Shown here piece after piece: positions 1 through 6,849 of a DNA stretch of 12,055 nt. The notes beneath the pieces are model-generated. The model was not told the DNA's origin. It worked only from the letters and a program-made list of their open reading frames with translations, and did not search any database. This DNA comes from an uncultured Gammaproteobacteria bacterium (GTDB lineage Bacteria > Pseudomonadota > Gammaproteobacteria > Xanthomonadales > Xanthomonadaceae), in NCBI GenBank assembly GCA_946885735.1, contig CAMPGW010000090.1, positions 1 through 12,055 on the forward strand. Direction: 5' to 3'. Each line of letters starts with the position of its first letter. Within the stretch, counting starts at the first letter, position 1. A program made the translations under genes and the position numbers.

Positions 1-1904
1 ACATCGAGGAAGGCCTGACCCCGCTCGCCGCCGCCCACCAGGCCATGCGCGAGGTGTCCGGCCCGATCATCGCCATCGCCCTGGTGCTGTGCGCGGTGTT
101 CGTGCCGATGGCCTTCCTGAGCGGCGTCACCGGGCAGTTCTACAAGCAGTTCGCCGTCACCATCGCCATCTCCACGGTGATCTCTGCGGTCAACTCGCTG
201 ACGCTGTCGCCGGCGCTGGCCGCGCGCCTGCTCAAGCCGCATGGCGCGGCCCCGGACGCCCCCACCCGCGTCATCGATCGCCTGTTCGGCTGGCTGTTCC
301 GGCCCTTCAACCGCTTCTTCCGCCGCAGCTCAGAGCGTTACCAGGGCACGGTGGGGCGTTCGCTCGGCCGGCGTGGCCGCGTGTTCGCGGTGTACGCGGT
401 GCTGCTGGTCGCCACCGCCGGCGTCTTCAGCTGGGTGCCGCGCGGCTTCATCCCGATCCAGGACAAACTCTACCTGATCGCCGGCGTGAAGATGCCCGAG
501 GGCGCGTCCATCGAACGCACCGACGCGGCGCTGAAGAAGATCGCCGCCACGGCGATGTCCATCGAGGGAGTCGAGCACGAGGTCGCCTTCCCCGGGCTGA
601 ATCCGCTGCAGTTCACCAATACCCCGAACTCGGGCGTGGTGTTCTTCCCGCTCAAGCCCTTCGACCAGCGCGAGAACAGCGCCGAGGAGATCAACGCGGA
701 ACTCAACGCGAAGATCGCCGGCATCCAGGAAGGCTTCGCGTTCTCGCTGCTGCCGCCGCCGATCCTGGGGCTCGGCAACGGCTCGGGCTATTCGCTGTTC
801 GTGCAGGACCGCGCCAACCTCGGCTACGGCGCCTTGCAGGGCGCGGTGCAGGGCTTCCAGGGCGTGGTCTCGCAGACGCCGGGCATGGGCTTTCCGATCA
901 GCAGCTACCAGGCCAACGTGCCGCAGCTCGATGCCGAAGTCGACCGCGACAAGGCCAAGGCACAGGGCGTGCCGCTGACGGAATTGTTCGACACGCTGCA
1001 GACCTACCTGGGCTCGGCCTACGTCAACGACTTCAACCTGTTCGGCCGCACCTGGCAGGTCATCGCCCAGGCCGACGGCAGTTTCCGCGACGGCGTCGAG
1101 GACATCGGCAACCTGCGCACCCGCAACGCCAACGGCGAGATGGTGCCGATCGGCAGCATGGTCACCATCAAGCAGACCTACGGCCCCGACCCGGTGATCC
1201 GCTTCAACGGCTATCCGGCGGCGGACCTGCTGGGCGAGGCCGATCCGCGCCTGCTCTCCTCGGCGCAGGCCATGGCCACGGTGGACGCGGTCGCGGGACA
1301 AGTGCTGCCCAACGGCATGGGCTTCGAATGGAGCGACCTCAGCTACCAGGAAGCCACCCAGGGCAAGGCCGCGCTGGTGGTGTTCCCGCTGGCTGTGCTG
1401 CTGGCCTTCCTGGTGCTGGCGGCGCTGTACGAGAGCTGGACGCTGCCGCTGGCGGTGATCCTGATCGTGCCCATGACGATCTTTTCGGCCCTGCTGGGCG
1501 TGAAGCTGACCGGCGGCGACAACAATGTGTTCGTGCAGGTCGGGCTGGTGGTGCTGATGGGCCTGGCCTGCAAGAACGCCATCCTGATCGTCGAGTTCGC
1601 CCGCGAACTCGAGTTGCAGGGCAAGGGGATCGTGGAGGCGGCGCTCGAGGCCTGCCGCCTGCGGCTCCGGCCGATCGTGATGACCTCGATCGCCTTCATC
1701 GCCGGCACCGTGCCGCTGGTGTTCTCCTCCGGCGCCGGCGCGGAAGTGCGTTCGGCCACCGGCATCACCGTGTTCGCGGGCATGCTCGGCGTGACCCTGT
1801 TCGGGCTGTTCCTGACGCCGGTGTTCTACGTCGCGCTACGCAAGCTGGTGGCGAAGCCGCTGGTCTCGCATGCGCCGGCCGCGGCGCAGGCCGCCCACGG
1901 GTAA
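1..1904 (+). CDS. RND multidrug efflux permease (HAE1, OqxB/MexF-like), C-terminal part, 5' end outside window
   Basis: Inner-membrane proton-driven drug exporter of a tripartite RND pump, partial. The reading frame is already open at the window edge (first complete codon at 3) and reads IEEGLTPLAAAHQAMREV, the segment just after TM4 in AcrB-type pumps. The proton-relay Asp pair should therefore lie just upstream of the window. The 633 visible residues hold TM5-TM6 (about 20-75), TM7 (about 127-145), the second periplasmic porter/docking half (about 150-450) and TM8-TM12 (about 455-615). The TM10 motif GLACKNAILIVEFAREL carries Lys524 of the fragment, equivalent to the relay lysine of AcrB; the Cys before it and the sequence GSGYSLFVQDRANLGYGAL resemble the MexF/OqxB branch rather than AcrB. 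The implied full length of about 1,050 residues is normal. The adaptor and any outer-membrane factor would be upstream. Family is sure; substrate is unknown. Confidence 0.96.
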   Translation, partial: IEEGLTPLAAAHQAMREVSGPIIAIALVLCAVFVPMAFLSGVTGQFYKQFAVTIAISTVISAVNSLTLSPALAARLLKPHGAAPDAPTRVIDRLFGWLFRPFNRFFRRSSERYQGTVGRSLGRRGRVFAVYAVLLVATAGVFSWVPRGFIPIQDKLYLIAGVKMPEGASIERTDAALKKIAATAMSIEGVEHEVAFPGLNPLQFTNTPNSGVVFFPLKPFDQRENSAEEINAELNAKIAGIQEGFAFSLLPPPILGLGNGSGYSLFVQDRANLGYGALQGAVQGFQGVVSQTPGMGFPISSYQANVPQLDAEVDRDKAKAQGVPLTELFDTLQTYLGSAYVNDFNLFGRTWQVIAQADGSFRDGVEDIGNLRTRNANGEMVPIGSMVTIKQTYGPDPVIRFNGYPAADLLGEADPRLLSSAQAMATVDAVAGQVLPNGMGFEWSDLSYQEATQGKAALVVFPLAVLLAFLVLAALYESWTLPLAVILIVPMTIFSALLGVKLTGGDNNVFVQVGLVVLMGLACKNAILIVEFARELELQGKGIVEAALEACRLRLRPIVMTSIAFIAGTVPLVFSSGAGAEVRSATGITVFAGMLGVTLFGLFLTPVFYVALRKLVAKPLVSHAPAAAQAAHG

Positions 1905-1924
1905 GCCTCTCGCTACGTGCGTGC

Positions 1925-3292
1925 TCAGCGCAGCAGGAGTTCCGCGCGGGTCGGCTCGTCCACCCGCGCGGACGCTGCCTCCAGCGGCGCCGCGAAGCGC
2001 GCAGGCGGCAGGTCCAGCCACTCGCGCAGCTTGTCCAGCGCGAACTCACGATCCTCCGCCGTCATCCGCGCCAGGTTCGCACCGTGGTTGCCGCCGGTGC
2101 CGCGCACCCAGATCCGCCAGGCGTCGTTGCGCTCGCTCGGGGAATACGGATTGGTGGACCAGGGATCGTTCTCGCCGTAGATGAAGAGGAAGCGCTGCCC
2201 GGACACCTGTACCCACTGCCGCACGCGCGCCATCGCCGACCCGTCGAAGCGCTTGTCCACGCCCAGCGGCGGGTAGTTCTCCGGCACGTCCTGGCGGGGA
2301 TAGCGCAACAGGCCGCCGAGCGCGCGCAGGTCCACGCGCGGGGCGCCCAGCTGCGTGCCGGCCTGGTAGAAGTAGGGCGCGTAGTACTCCAGCGTCGGGT
2401 CGGCGAAGAAATCCAGGCCCACCACGAAATCGATGAAGCCGAGGATCTCCTCCGCCGGCGCGGCATCGGCCGGGATCGAACCGCAATGGGCGGTGCTGCG
2501 GTACTGCCAGAACGCGAAGGGAAGTTCGATCACCGCGAATTCGTAGCCGCGGTCGAGGCCGAGCATGCCGAAATCCGCGGGCGACACCAGCGCCTGCACC
2601 TCGTCGCGGCGGCGCAGCGCGGTTTCCTGGAAACGACGAAGCGCGACTCGGCAGGCCTCGTCGCCGACCCGATCCAGGAACTGCACGTAGCGCGCGTCGT
2701 AGAAGCCCTGGCTGGTCGGCGCCACGTAGGGCACCGTCGCATCCACGTCATCGGGATGGAAGTAGCGCAGGTAGACGCTGGTCATGCCGCTCTTGCTGGC
2801 GCCGGTGCTGAGCCAGCGTGCCGGATACAAGGACTTGAAGGCCCCGATGACGGCATGCAGGTCATCGGCGGACTGGCGGATGTCGAGCTTGCTCCAGTCC
2901 ATGGACGCCGGCGCGGAGCCGGGGAAGAAGCGGTGCTCGACGCGCAACTGGTTGGTCTGCAGCGCGGCGGTGATTTCCTGCTGGGTCGCGACCCACGGCG
3001 TGGCGTAACCGTCGGTGACCAGCACCATCGGCGCGGAAGCGTCGCGGTGCAACAAGGTCACGCGCTGGGTGAAGGTCTCGCCGTCCGGGTCGGCGTGATC
3101 CACCGGCTGGCGGAAGGTCACGCGGTAGAACAGCGTGTCGGGGATCGGCGACGGACCCTGGCTCGCGCTCACTACCCCGGGCAACGCCTGGATCTGGGCG
3201 AGTAGTGCGGCCGGGTCGGTGGCCGAGGCCGAAGCCGCCACCAGGAACAGGCACAGGCTGGCGAGCAGCCCGCGAACGGCAGTCATGCGCAT
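1925..3292 (-). CDS. Secreted S37-family serine peptidase (PS-10 / tripeptidyl aminopeptidase-like)
   Basis: A 455-residue alpha/beta-hydrolase-fold exopeptidase exported by the Sec route. Residues 1-24 are a signal peptide (basic start, hydrophobic LLASLCLFLVAA, SASA-T cleavage site). The nucleophile elbow is GASKSGMTSVYLRYFHPDD with Ser166; likely partners are Asp376 in IYGENDPWS and His403 in GGNHGAN. The order Ser-Asp-His and the SK-G-MT signature match Peptidase_S37, whose characterised members are Streptomyces prolyl tri/tetrapeptidyl aminopeptidases. Cleavage of N-terminal tri- or tetrapeptides is therefore inferred from family. An AAGGGGA stretch lies 8 nt before the chosen ATG; a second ATG two codons in is possible. 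The gene starts 64 bp after the upstream lipoprotein stop, so co-transcription is plausible. Its stop lies 20 bp from the convergent RND stop. Confidence 0.88.
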   Translation of the reverse strand: MRMTAVRGLLASLCLFLVAASASATDPAALLAQIQALPGVVSASQGPSPIPDTLFYRVTFRQPVDHADPDGETFTQRVTLLHRDASAPMVLVTDGYATPWVATQQEITAALQTNQLRVEHRFFPGSAPASMDWSKLDIRQSADDLHAVIGAFKSLYPARWLSTGASKSGMTSVYLRYFHPDDVDATVPYVAPTSQGFYDARYVQFLDRVGDEACRVALRRFQETALRRRDEVQALVSPADFGMLGLDRGYEFAVIELPFAFWQYRSTAHCGSIPADAAPAEEILGFIDFVVGLDFFADPTLEYYAPYFYQAGTQLGAPRVDLRALGGLLRYPRQDVPENYPPLGVDKRFDGSAMARVRQWVQVSGQRFLFIYGENDPWSTNPYSPSERNDAWRIWVRGTGGNHGANLARMTAEDREFALDKLREWLDLPPARFAAPLEAASARVDEPTRAELLLR

Positions 3293-3334
3293 GTCGCTTT
3301 TCCCCTTGGCGAACCCGGCCGAGCATACACCGCT

Positions 3335-3356
3335 GGCCGGCGTGGCTTCGCCGGCC
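3335..3356 (-). terminator. GC-rich hairpin directly after the lipoprotein stop codon
   Basis: A perfect 8-bp stem, GGCCGGCG (3335-3342) with CGCCGGCC (3349-3356), encloses a 6-nt loop. It begins one base after the lipoprotein stop codon on the minus strand. No run of T follows, so it is not a canonical intrinsic terminator. It may be a partial terminator or an mRNA-stabilising stem that sets different expression of the lipoprotein and the downstream peptidase. Confidence 0.4.
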
Positions 3357-4079
3357 CTAGCGCCAGGTGCCGGTGGCGGGATCCCAGCGCAGCTCCTCGT
3401 CCTCCGGGGGCAGGTCCTCGGGAGGCAGGTCCTCGGGGAACGCGTCTTCGGGCGGCATCTCGTCCATCAGCTCGTCGGGGGGCGGCTCATCGAAGGCCGG
3501 CTCGTCGAAGGCCGTTTCGTCCAGGGGCGCCTCCTCGTCCCATTCGTCGCCCGGTGGCGAACCCGCGTCGAGATCCTCTTCGGTCGGCGCGCCCTCGACC
3601 CAGCCCGGCTCCGCCTCGCGATTCGTCGCGCCCTGGCGGACCTCGTCGAGGTCGCGCTCGAGCAGTTCGCGGTCGCGACGTTCCTGGGCTTCGCGAAATT
3701 CGCGCATGGCCGCGGTCTCGCCACCCGAAGGCGCCGGCGATGCCGACTCCGCCGAGGGCGCCGTCGTTGCGCCACTGCGCGCGGGCGAAGCAGTCCGAGG
3801 CACCGGCATCGGCGTGACCGAGCTGCCGGTGCGGATGGCGCTGCTGGCGGCCGGCGACGCGACGGCGTCGGGCGTGGTGCTCGCGGGCAGATCGGCGATC
3901 GCGCCGGACAAGGCCACCGTCGCACCCGAGGCGGGCGCCGCGCTGGCGGCAGCGGGGGCGCGCGTCGCGGTGGACGCAGGCGTGGCATCGCGCGAGGGAC
4001 GGTCGCAGGCTGACAGCCCGCACAGCACCGCCAGCGGCAACAGCAGGAGGATCGGCTTGCCAGGCATGGCGGGCTCCAT
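3357..4079 (-). CDS. Putative lipoprotein with Ala/Ser/Pro-rich linker and acidic, proline-rich repeat tail
   Basis: No family recognised. The 240-residue product opens with a lipoprotein signal, hydrophobic ILLLLPLAVLCG then lipobox LSAC with Cys25. Asp26 follows the Cys (+2), which in enteric bacteria signals inner-membrane retention; this rule may not hold here. Residues 26-122 are low-complexity Ala/Ser/Pro/Thr. Residues 125-149 form a highly charged probable helix rich in Arg and Glu. Residues 160-230 are very acidic, with short repeats FDEPAFDEP (191-199) and PEDLPPEDLPPED (215-227), ending WDPATGTWR. Two starts are plausible: the ATG at 4079 with AAGGA 9 nt upstream, or the ATG at 4067 (Met5) with GGAG 6 nt upstream, which gives a more typical lipoprotein signal. 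It lies upstream of the S37 peptidase and divergent from the M13 peptidase. A role in the envelope as spacer or binding partner is only a guess. Confidence 0.8.
   Translation of the reverse strand: MEPAMPGKPILLLLPLAVLCGLSACDRPSRDATPASTATRAPAAASAAPASGATVALSGAIADLPASTTPDAVASPAASSAIRTGSSVTPMPVPRTASPARSGATTAPSAESASPAPSGGETAAMREFREAQERRDRELLERDLDEVRQGATNREAEPGWVEGAPTEEDLDAGSPPGDEWDEEAPLDETAFDEPAFDEPPPDELMDEMPPEDAFPEDLPPEDLPPEDEELRWDPATGTWR
3409..3438. repeat. Two tandem 15-bp units inside the lipoprotein gene (LPPED repeat)
   Basis: Copies GGCAGGTCCTCGGGA (3409-3423) and GGCAGGTCCTCGGGG (3424-3438) match at 14 of 15 bases. On the minus strand they encode the repeated five-residue LPPED unit of the acidic tail. 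Because the unit is a multiple of three, slippage would change tail length without a frameshift. Confidence 0.7.
3486..3515. repeat. Two tandem 15-bp units inside the lipoprotein gene (AFDEP repeat)
   Basis: Copies CTCATCGAAGGCCGG (3486-3500) and CTCGTCGAAGGCCGT (3501-3515) match at 13 of 15 bases. They encode the FDEPAFDEP stretch. This is a separate, more diverged duplication than the LPPED one, so the tail appears to have grown by repeated short duplications. Confidence 0.65.
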
Positions 4080-4254
4080 CTTGCGGGGTCCTTCTTATAC
4101 CGCGGTCCGCCGGGGCGGACGCACGGGCATCCGCCGGCGGTTCCTCCCGCGCCAGCTAGCTGAACAAGCGCCTCGGCAGAGGCGTGACCAAAGGCCTAGA
4201 CCATCGCGGCACCACGACGGCTATGCTTCGCGTTCCACGGCCGGATCCCTTCCC
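4080..4254. promoter_or_regulatory. Divergent intergenic region with four short palindromes between lipoprotein and M13 peptidase genes
   Basis: This 175-bp region must hold promoters for both flanking genes. Perfect inverted repeats seen: GTCCGCC-gg-GGCGGAC (4105-4120), CCGCCGGCGG (4131-4140), CAGCTAGCTG (4153-4162) and CGCCTC-ggca-GAGGCG (4169-4184). TAGACC (4197-4202) and TATGCT (4222-4227) are weak -35/-10 candidates toward the M13 gene with a long 19-bp spacer. TATAAG on the minus strand (4099-4094) is a possible -10 toward the lipoprotein but has no matching -35. The region is regulatory by position; which repeats are operators is unproven. Confidence 0.5.
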
Positions 4255-6366
4255 ATGTCGACATCTTCCCCGCTGCTGTTCGCCGGCGCCTGCGCGCTGG
4301 TCCTGCTCGCCGCCTGCAAGCCCGAGCCGCAGACTCCCGCACCGGCGGCCCAGTCGGCCGCCGTGGCCCCCGCCGCGCCGGGCAAGCCGGACCTGGGCAG
4401 CTTCGGCTTCGACGTCGCCGGCATGGACCGCGGCGTGGTGCCGGGCGACAACTTCTTCGACTACGCCAACGGCAATTGGGTGAAGACGACGGAGATTCCC
4501 GCCGACCGCTCCGGCTACGGCAGCTTCGCGATGCTCGCCGAGCGCGCGGCCGCGCGTACCCGCGCGATCGTGGAAGAAGCAGCCGCGGCGCGCGAGGCCG
4601 ATGCCGAGACGCGCAAGATCGGCGACTACTACAACGCCTTCATGGACGAGGCAGCGATCGAGCAGCGCGGGCTGGCGCCGATCAAGCCGGAGCTCGACGC
4701 CATCGCCGCGGTCGCCGACAAGCGCGCGCTCGCCGCCGCGCTGGGCAAGACCCTGCGCGCGGACGTGGATCCGCTCAACATGGGCGACCTGACCACCGAT
4801 CGCCTGTTCGGCGTGTGGATCTCGCAGCACCTGGTCAAGCCGGAAACCACCACCGCCTACCTGCTGCAGGGCGGACTGGGCATGCCCAACCGCGACTTCT
4901 ACCTGGAAGGCGGGCGCTTCGAGGCCATGCGCGCCCAGTACACCGCGCACCTGGCCAAGCTGCTGACGCTGGCCGGCTTCCCGGACGCCGAGGCGCGCGC
5001 CGCGCGGGTGATGGCGCTGGAGACGGCGATCGCGCGCACCCACGCCACGCAGCAGGAAAGCTACGACGTCAAGCGCGGCGCCAACTATTGGTCGCGCGCG
5101 GACTTCGGCAGCAAGGCGCCCGGCATGGACTGGGAGGCCTACTTCGGCGCCGCGGGCCTGGGCCAGCAGGACGAGTTCATCGCCTGGCAGCCCGGCGCGA
5201 TCGCCGGGATTTCCTCGCTGGTCGGCTCGCAGCCGCTGGAGACCTGGAAGGACTACCTGGCGGTGCATGCGCTCGACCGCGCCTCGTCGCTGCTGCCCAA
5301 GGCCTTCGCCGAGGAACGTTTCGCCTTCTACGGCACCGCGCTCAGCGGCACGCCGCAGCAGGCGCCGCGCTGGAAGCGCGCGGTGGGCGCCGTCAACGGC
5401 GCGCTCGGCGAGGCCGTCGGCAAGCGTTACGTCGAGCGTCATTTCAGCGCCACCACCAAGGCCCGCGCCGACGAACTGGTGAAGAACGTGCTCGCCGCCT
5501 TCGGCAAGCGCATCGACGCGCTCGACTGGATGGACCCGCAGACCCGCGAGCGTGCAAAAGCCAAGCTCACCGGCATGAAGGTCGGCATGGGGTATCCCGA
5601 TGTGTGGCGCGACTACTCGGCGCTCGAGGTCAAGCCGGACGACGCGCTGGGCAACGAGCTGCGGGCGAGCCTGTTCGAGTACCGCCGCAACCTCGCCAAG
5701 CTCGGCAAGCCGGCCGAGCATGGCGAGTGGTATTTCCTGCCGCAGGTCGTCAACGCGATGAACATCCCGCTGGAGAACCGGATGATCTTCCCGGCGGCGA
5801 TCCTGGAGGCGCCCTTCTTCGACGCCAACGCCGACGACGCGGTGAACTACGGCGCCATCGGCACGGTGATCGGCCACGAGATCACCCACAGCTTCGACTC
5901 CAGCGGCGCGCTTTTTGATGCGGAAGGCCGCCTGGCCAACTGGTGGACGCCGGAGGATTTCCGCAAGTTCGAGGAAGCCTGCGCGCAGCTCGCTGCCCAG
6001 TACGACGAGTACCGGCCGTTCCCGGACCTGCACTTGAACGGCAAGCTGACCCTGGCCGAGAACATCGCCGACGTCGCCGGCCTGGCCAGCGCCTACGACG
6101 CCTACACGCTGTCGCGCGAAGGCAAGCCGTCGGTGGTCCTGGAAGGCCTGACGCCGGACCAGCGCTTCTTCCTCGGCTTCGCGCAGGCCTTCCGCGGCAA
6201 GTACCGCGAGGCCGCCCTGCGCAACCAGGTGATGACCGACGGCCACTCGCCCTCGATGTTCCGCACCGAGGCGGTGCGCAACCTCGATGCCTGGTACGCG
6301 GCCTTCGACGTCCGGCCCGGCCAGGCGCGCTATCTGCCGCCCAACAAGCGGGTGCGAGTCTGGTAG
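4255..6366 (+). CDS. M13-family zinc metallopeptidase lipoprotein (neprilysin/PepO-like)
   Basis: A 703-residue membrane-anchored endopeptidase for oligopeptides, facing the periplasm or cell surface. The chosen ATG gives a clean lipoprotein signal: LLFAGACALVLLAAC with Cys21, then Lys22 at +2, compatible with outer-membrane sorting. Only a weak GGA lies upstream. The M13 N-terminal domain starts at PGDNFFDYANGNW (63-75). The catalytic domain contains VNAMNIPLEN (from about 499), FPAAILEAPFFD, the zinc motif HEITH (His541, Glu542, His545), the third ligand Glu602 in ENIAD with Asp606, and the family's C-terminal Val-Trp. All zinc and catalytic residues are present, so it should be active. The open frame runs upstream to 3367 but only as antisense of the lipoprotein gene. 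A strong terminator follows, so it is probably monocistronic. Confidence 0.95.
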   Translation: MSTSSPLLFAGACALVLLAACKPEPQTPAPAAQSAAVAPAAPGKPDLGSFGFDVAGMDRGVVPGDNFFDYANGNWVKTTEIPADRSGYGSFAMLAERAAARTRAIVEEAAAAREADAETRKIGDYYNAFMDEAAIEQRGLAPIKPELDAIAAVADKRALAAALGKTLRADVDPLNMGDLTTDRLFGVWISQHLVKPETTTAYLLQGGLGMPNRDFYLEGGRFEAMRAQYTAHLAKLLTLAGFPDAEARAARVMALETAIARTHATQQESYDVKRGANYWSRADFGSKAPGMDWEAYFGAAGLGQQDEFIAWQPGAIAGISSLVGSQPLETWKDYLAVHALDRASSLLPKAFAEERFAFYGTALSGTPQQAPRWKRAVGAVNGALGEAVGKRYVERHFSATTKARADELVKNVLAAFGKRIDALDWMDPQTRERAKAKLTGMKVGMGYPDVWRDYSALEVKPDDALGNELRASLFEYRRNLAKLGKPAEHGEWYFLPQVVNAMNIPLENRMIFPAAILEAPFFDANADDAVNYGAIGTVIGHEITHSFDSSGALFDAEGRLANWWTPEDFRKFEEACAQLAAQYDEYRPFPDLHLNGKLTLAENIADVAGLASAYDAYTLSREGKPSVVLEGLTPDQRFFLGFAQAFRGKYREAALRNQVMTDGHSPSMFRTEAVRNLDAWYAAFDVRPGQARYLPPNKRVRVW

Positions 6367-6396
6367 CGGCGGTTAACGGCAGCCAAACGGTTCAGG

Positions 6397-6422
6397 CGGC
6401 GCCTTCGGGCGCCGTTTTCGTT
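6397..6422 (+). terminator. Intrinsic terminator of the M13 peptidase gene
   Basis: Stem CGGCGCC (6397-6403), loop TTCG (a stable UUCG-type tetraloop), stem GGCGCCG (6408-6414), then TTTTCGTT. It begins 31 bp after the peptidase stop. Perfect pairing and the T-run make this a canonical rho-independent terminator on the plus strand. Confidence 0.9.
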
Positions 6423-6510
6423 CAGAAAACATACACCCCCTCCGGAGCACATTGGCCACGCGGATCCCTTGCCATGAAGGCACAGCGGGCGAAGAAATCG
6501 GATTTCAACA

Positions 6511-6516
6511 GAGGAG
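6511..6516 (+). promoter_or_regulatory. Ribosome binding site that sets the start of the GlsB-family gene
   Basis: GAGGAG sits 8 nt before the ATG at 6525. An in-frame ATG 51 nt further upstream (6474) lacks any Shine-Dalgarno sequence and would add a basic, non-hydrophobic extension, so 6525 is preferred. Confidence 0.75.
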
Positions 6517-6524
6517 AGGCGCAG

Positions 6525-6794
6525 ATGAATCTCATCGTATGGCTGGTAGTGGGCGGTATCGTCGGTTGGCTGGCGAGCATCATCATGAAGCGTGATGCGC
6601 AGCAGGGCATCATCCTCAACGTCATCGTCGGCATCGTCGGCGCGCTGCTCGCGGGCTGGCTGATCTCGCCGCTGGTGGGCGTGGGTTCGATCAACGACGG
6701 CCTGTCGGTCGGTTCGTTCCTCGTCTCGCTGGTGGGCGCGATCGTGCTGCTGGCGATCGTCAACCTGTTCACGCGCGGTCGCACGCGGGCCTGA
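6525..6794 (+). CDS. GlsB/YeaQ/YmgE-family small membrane stress protein
   Basis: An 89-residue integral inner-membrane protein of the family once called transglycosylase-associated. It has three hydrophobic helices (about 3-20, 28-50 and 63-83) rich in Gly/Val/Ile, with typical family motifs: LVVGGIVGWLASIIMKRDAQQG near the start, LNVIVGIVGALLAGWL in the middle, and a basic FTRGRTRA tail. Length matches the usual 80-90 residues. Family members are often induced in stationary phase or stress, but their molecular function is not established. A strong ribosome binding site precedes it. It stands alone between two terminators; no convincing promoter was seen in the 100 bp upstream. Confidence 0.92.
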   Translation: MNLIVWLVVGGIVGWLASIIMKRDAQQGIILNVIVGIVGALLAGWLISPLVGVGSINDGLSVGSFLVSLVGAIVLLAIVNLFTRGRTRA

Positions 6795-6817
6795 GCCCTT
6801 CGACACGGCGTAACCCG

Positions 6818-6849
6818 GAAGACCGCGCCTTGGCGCGGTCTTCTTATTT
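6818..6849 (+). terminator. Intrinsic terminator between the convergent GlsB-family and TrmO genes
   Basis: A perfect 12-bp stem, GAAGACCGCGCC (6818-6829) with GGCGCGGTCTTC (6832-6843), is closed by TT (effectively a small tetraloop or hexaloop) and followed by TTATTT. The T-tract is on the plus strand, so it best serves the GlsB-family gene. The complement of this tract supplies the TAA stop of the minus-strand TrmO gene at 6844-6846. Confidence 0.9.

Noticed and set aside
89..3205. Very long plus-strand open frame (1,038 codons) spanning the RND gene and the antisense of the S37 peptidase
   Set aside because: It is rich in Arg/Ala/Gly/Pro without any domain, while overlapping frames encode recognisable proteins. 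It is a shadow of G/C-biased codon usage.
4094..4099. TATAAG on the minus strand as the lipoprotein -10 box
   Set aside because: No -35 match lies 16-18 bp upstream (GCGTCC), and it overlaps the AAGGA ribosome binding site of the longer start. Mentioned in the region entry only as a weak possibility.
3367..4254. Upstream in-frame extension of the M13 peptidase (296 codons)
   Set aside because: It is Ser/Arg/Gly-rich antisense of the lipoprotein gene, and the ATG at 4255 immediately yields a perfect lipoprotein signal peptide.
4156..6246. Minus-strand open frame of 696 codons opposite the M13 peptidase
   Set aside because: The plus strand carries all M13 motifs in order. The antisense product is a His/Arg/Gly/Val-rich low-complexity string typical of an antisense shadow.
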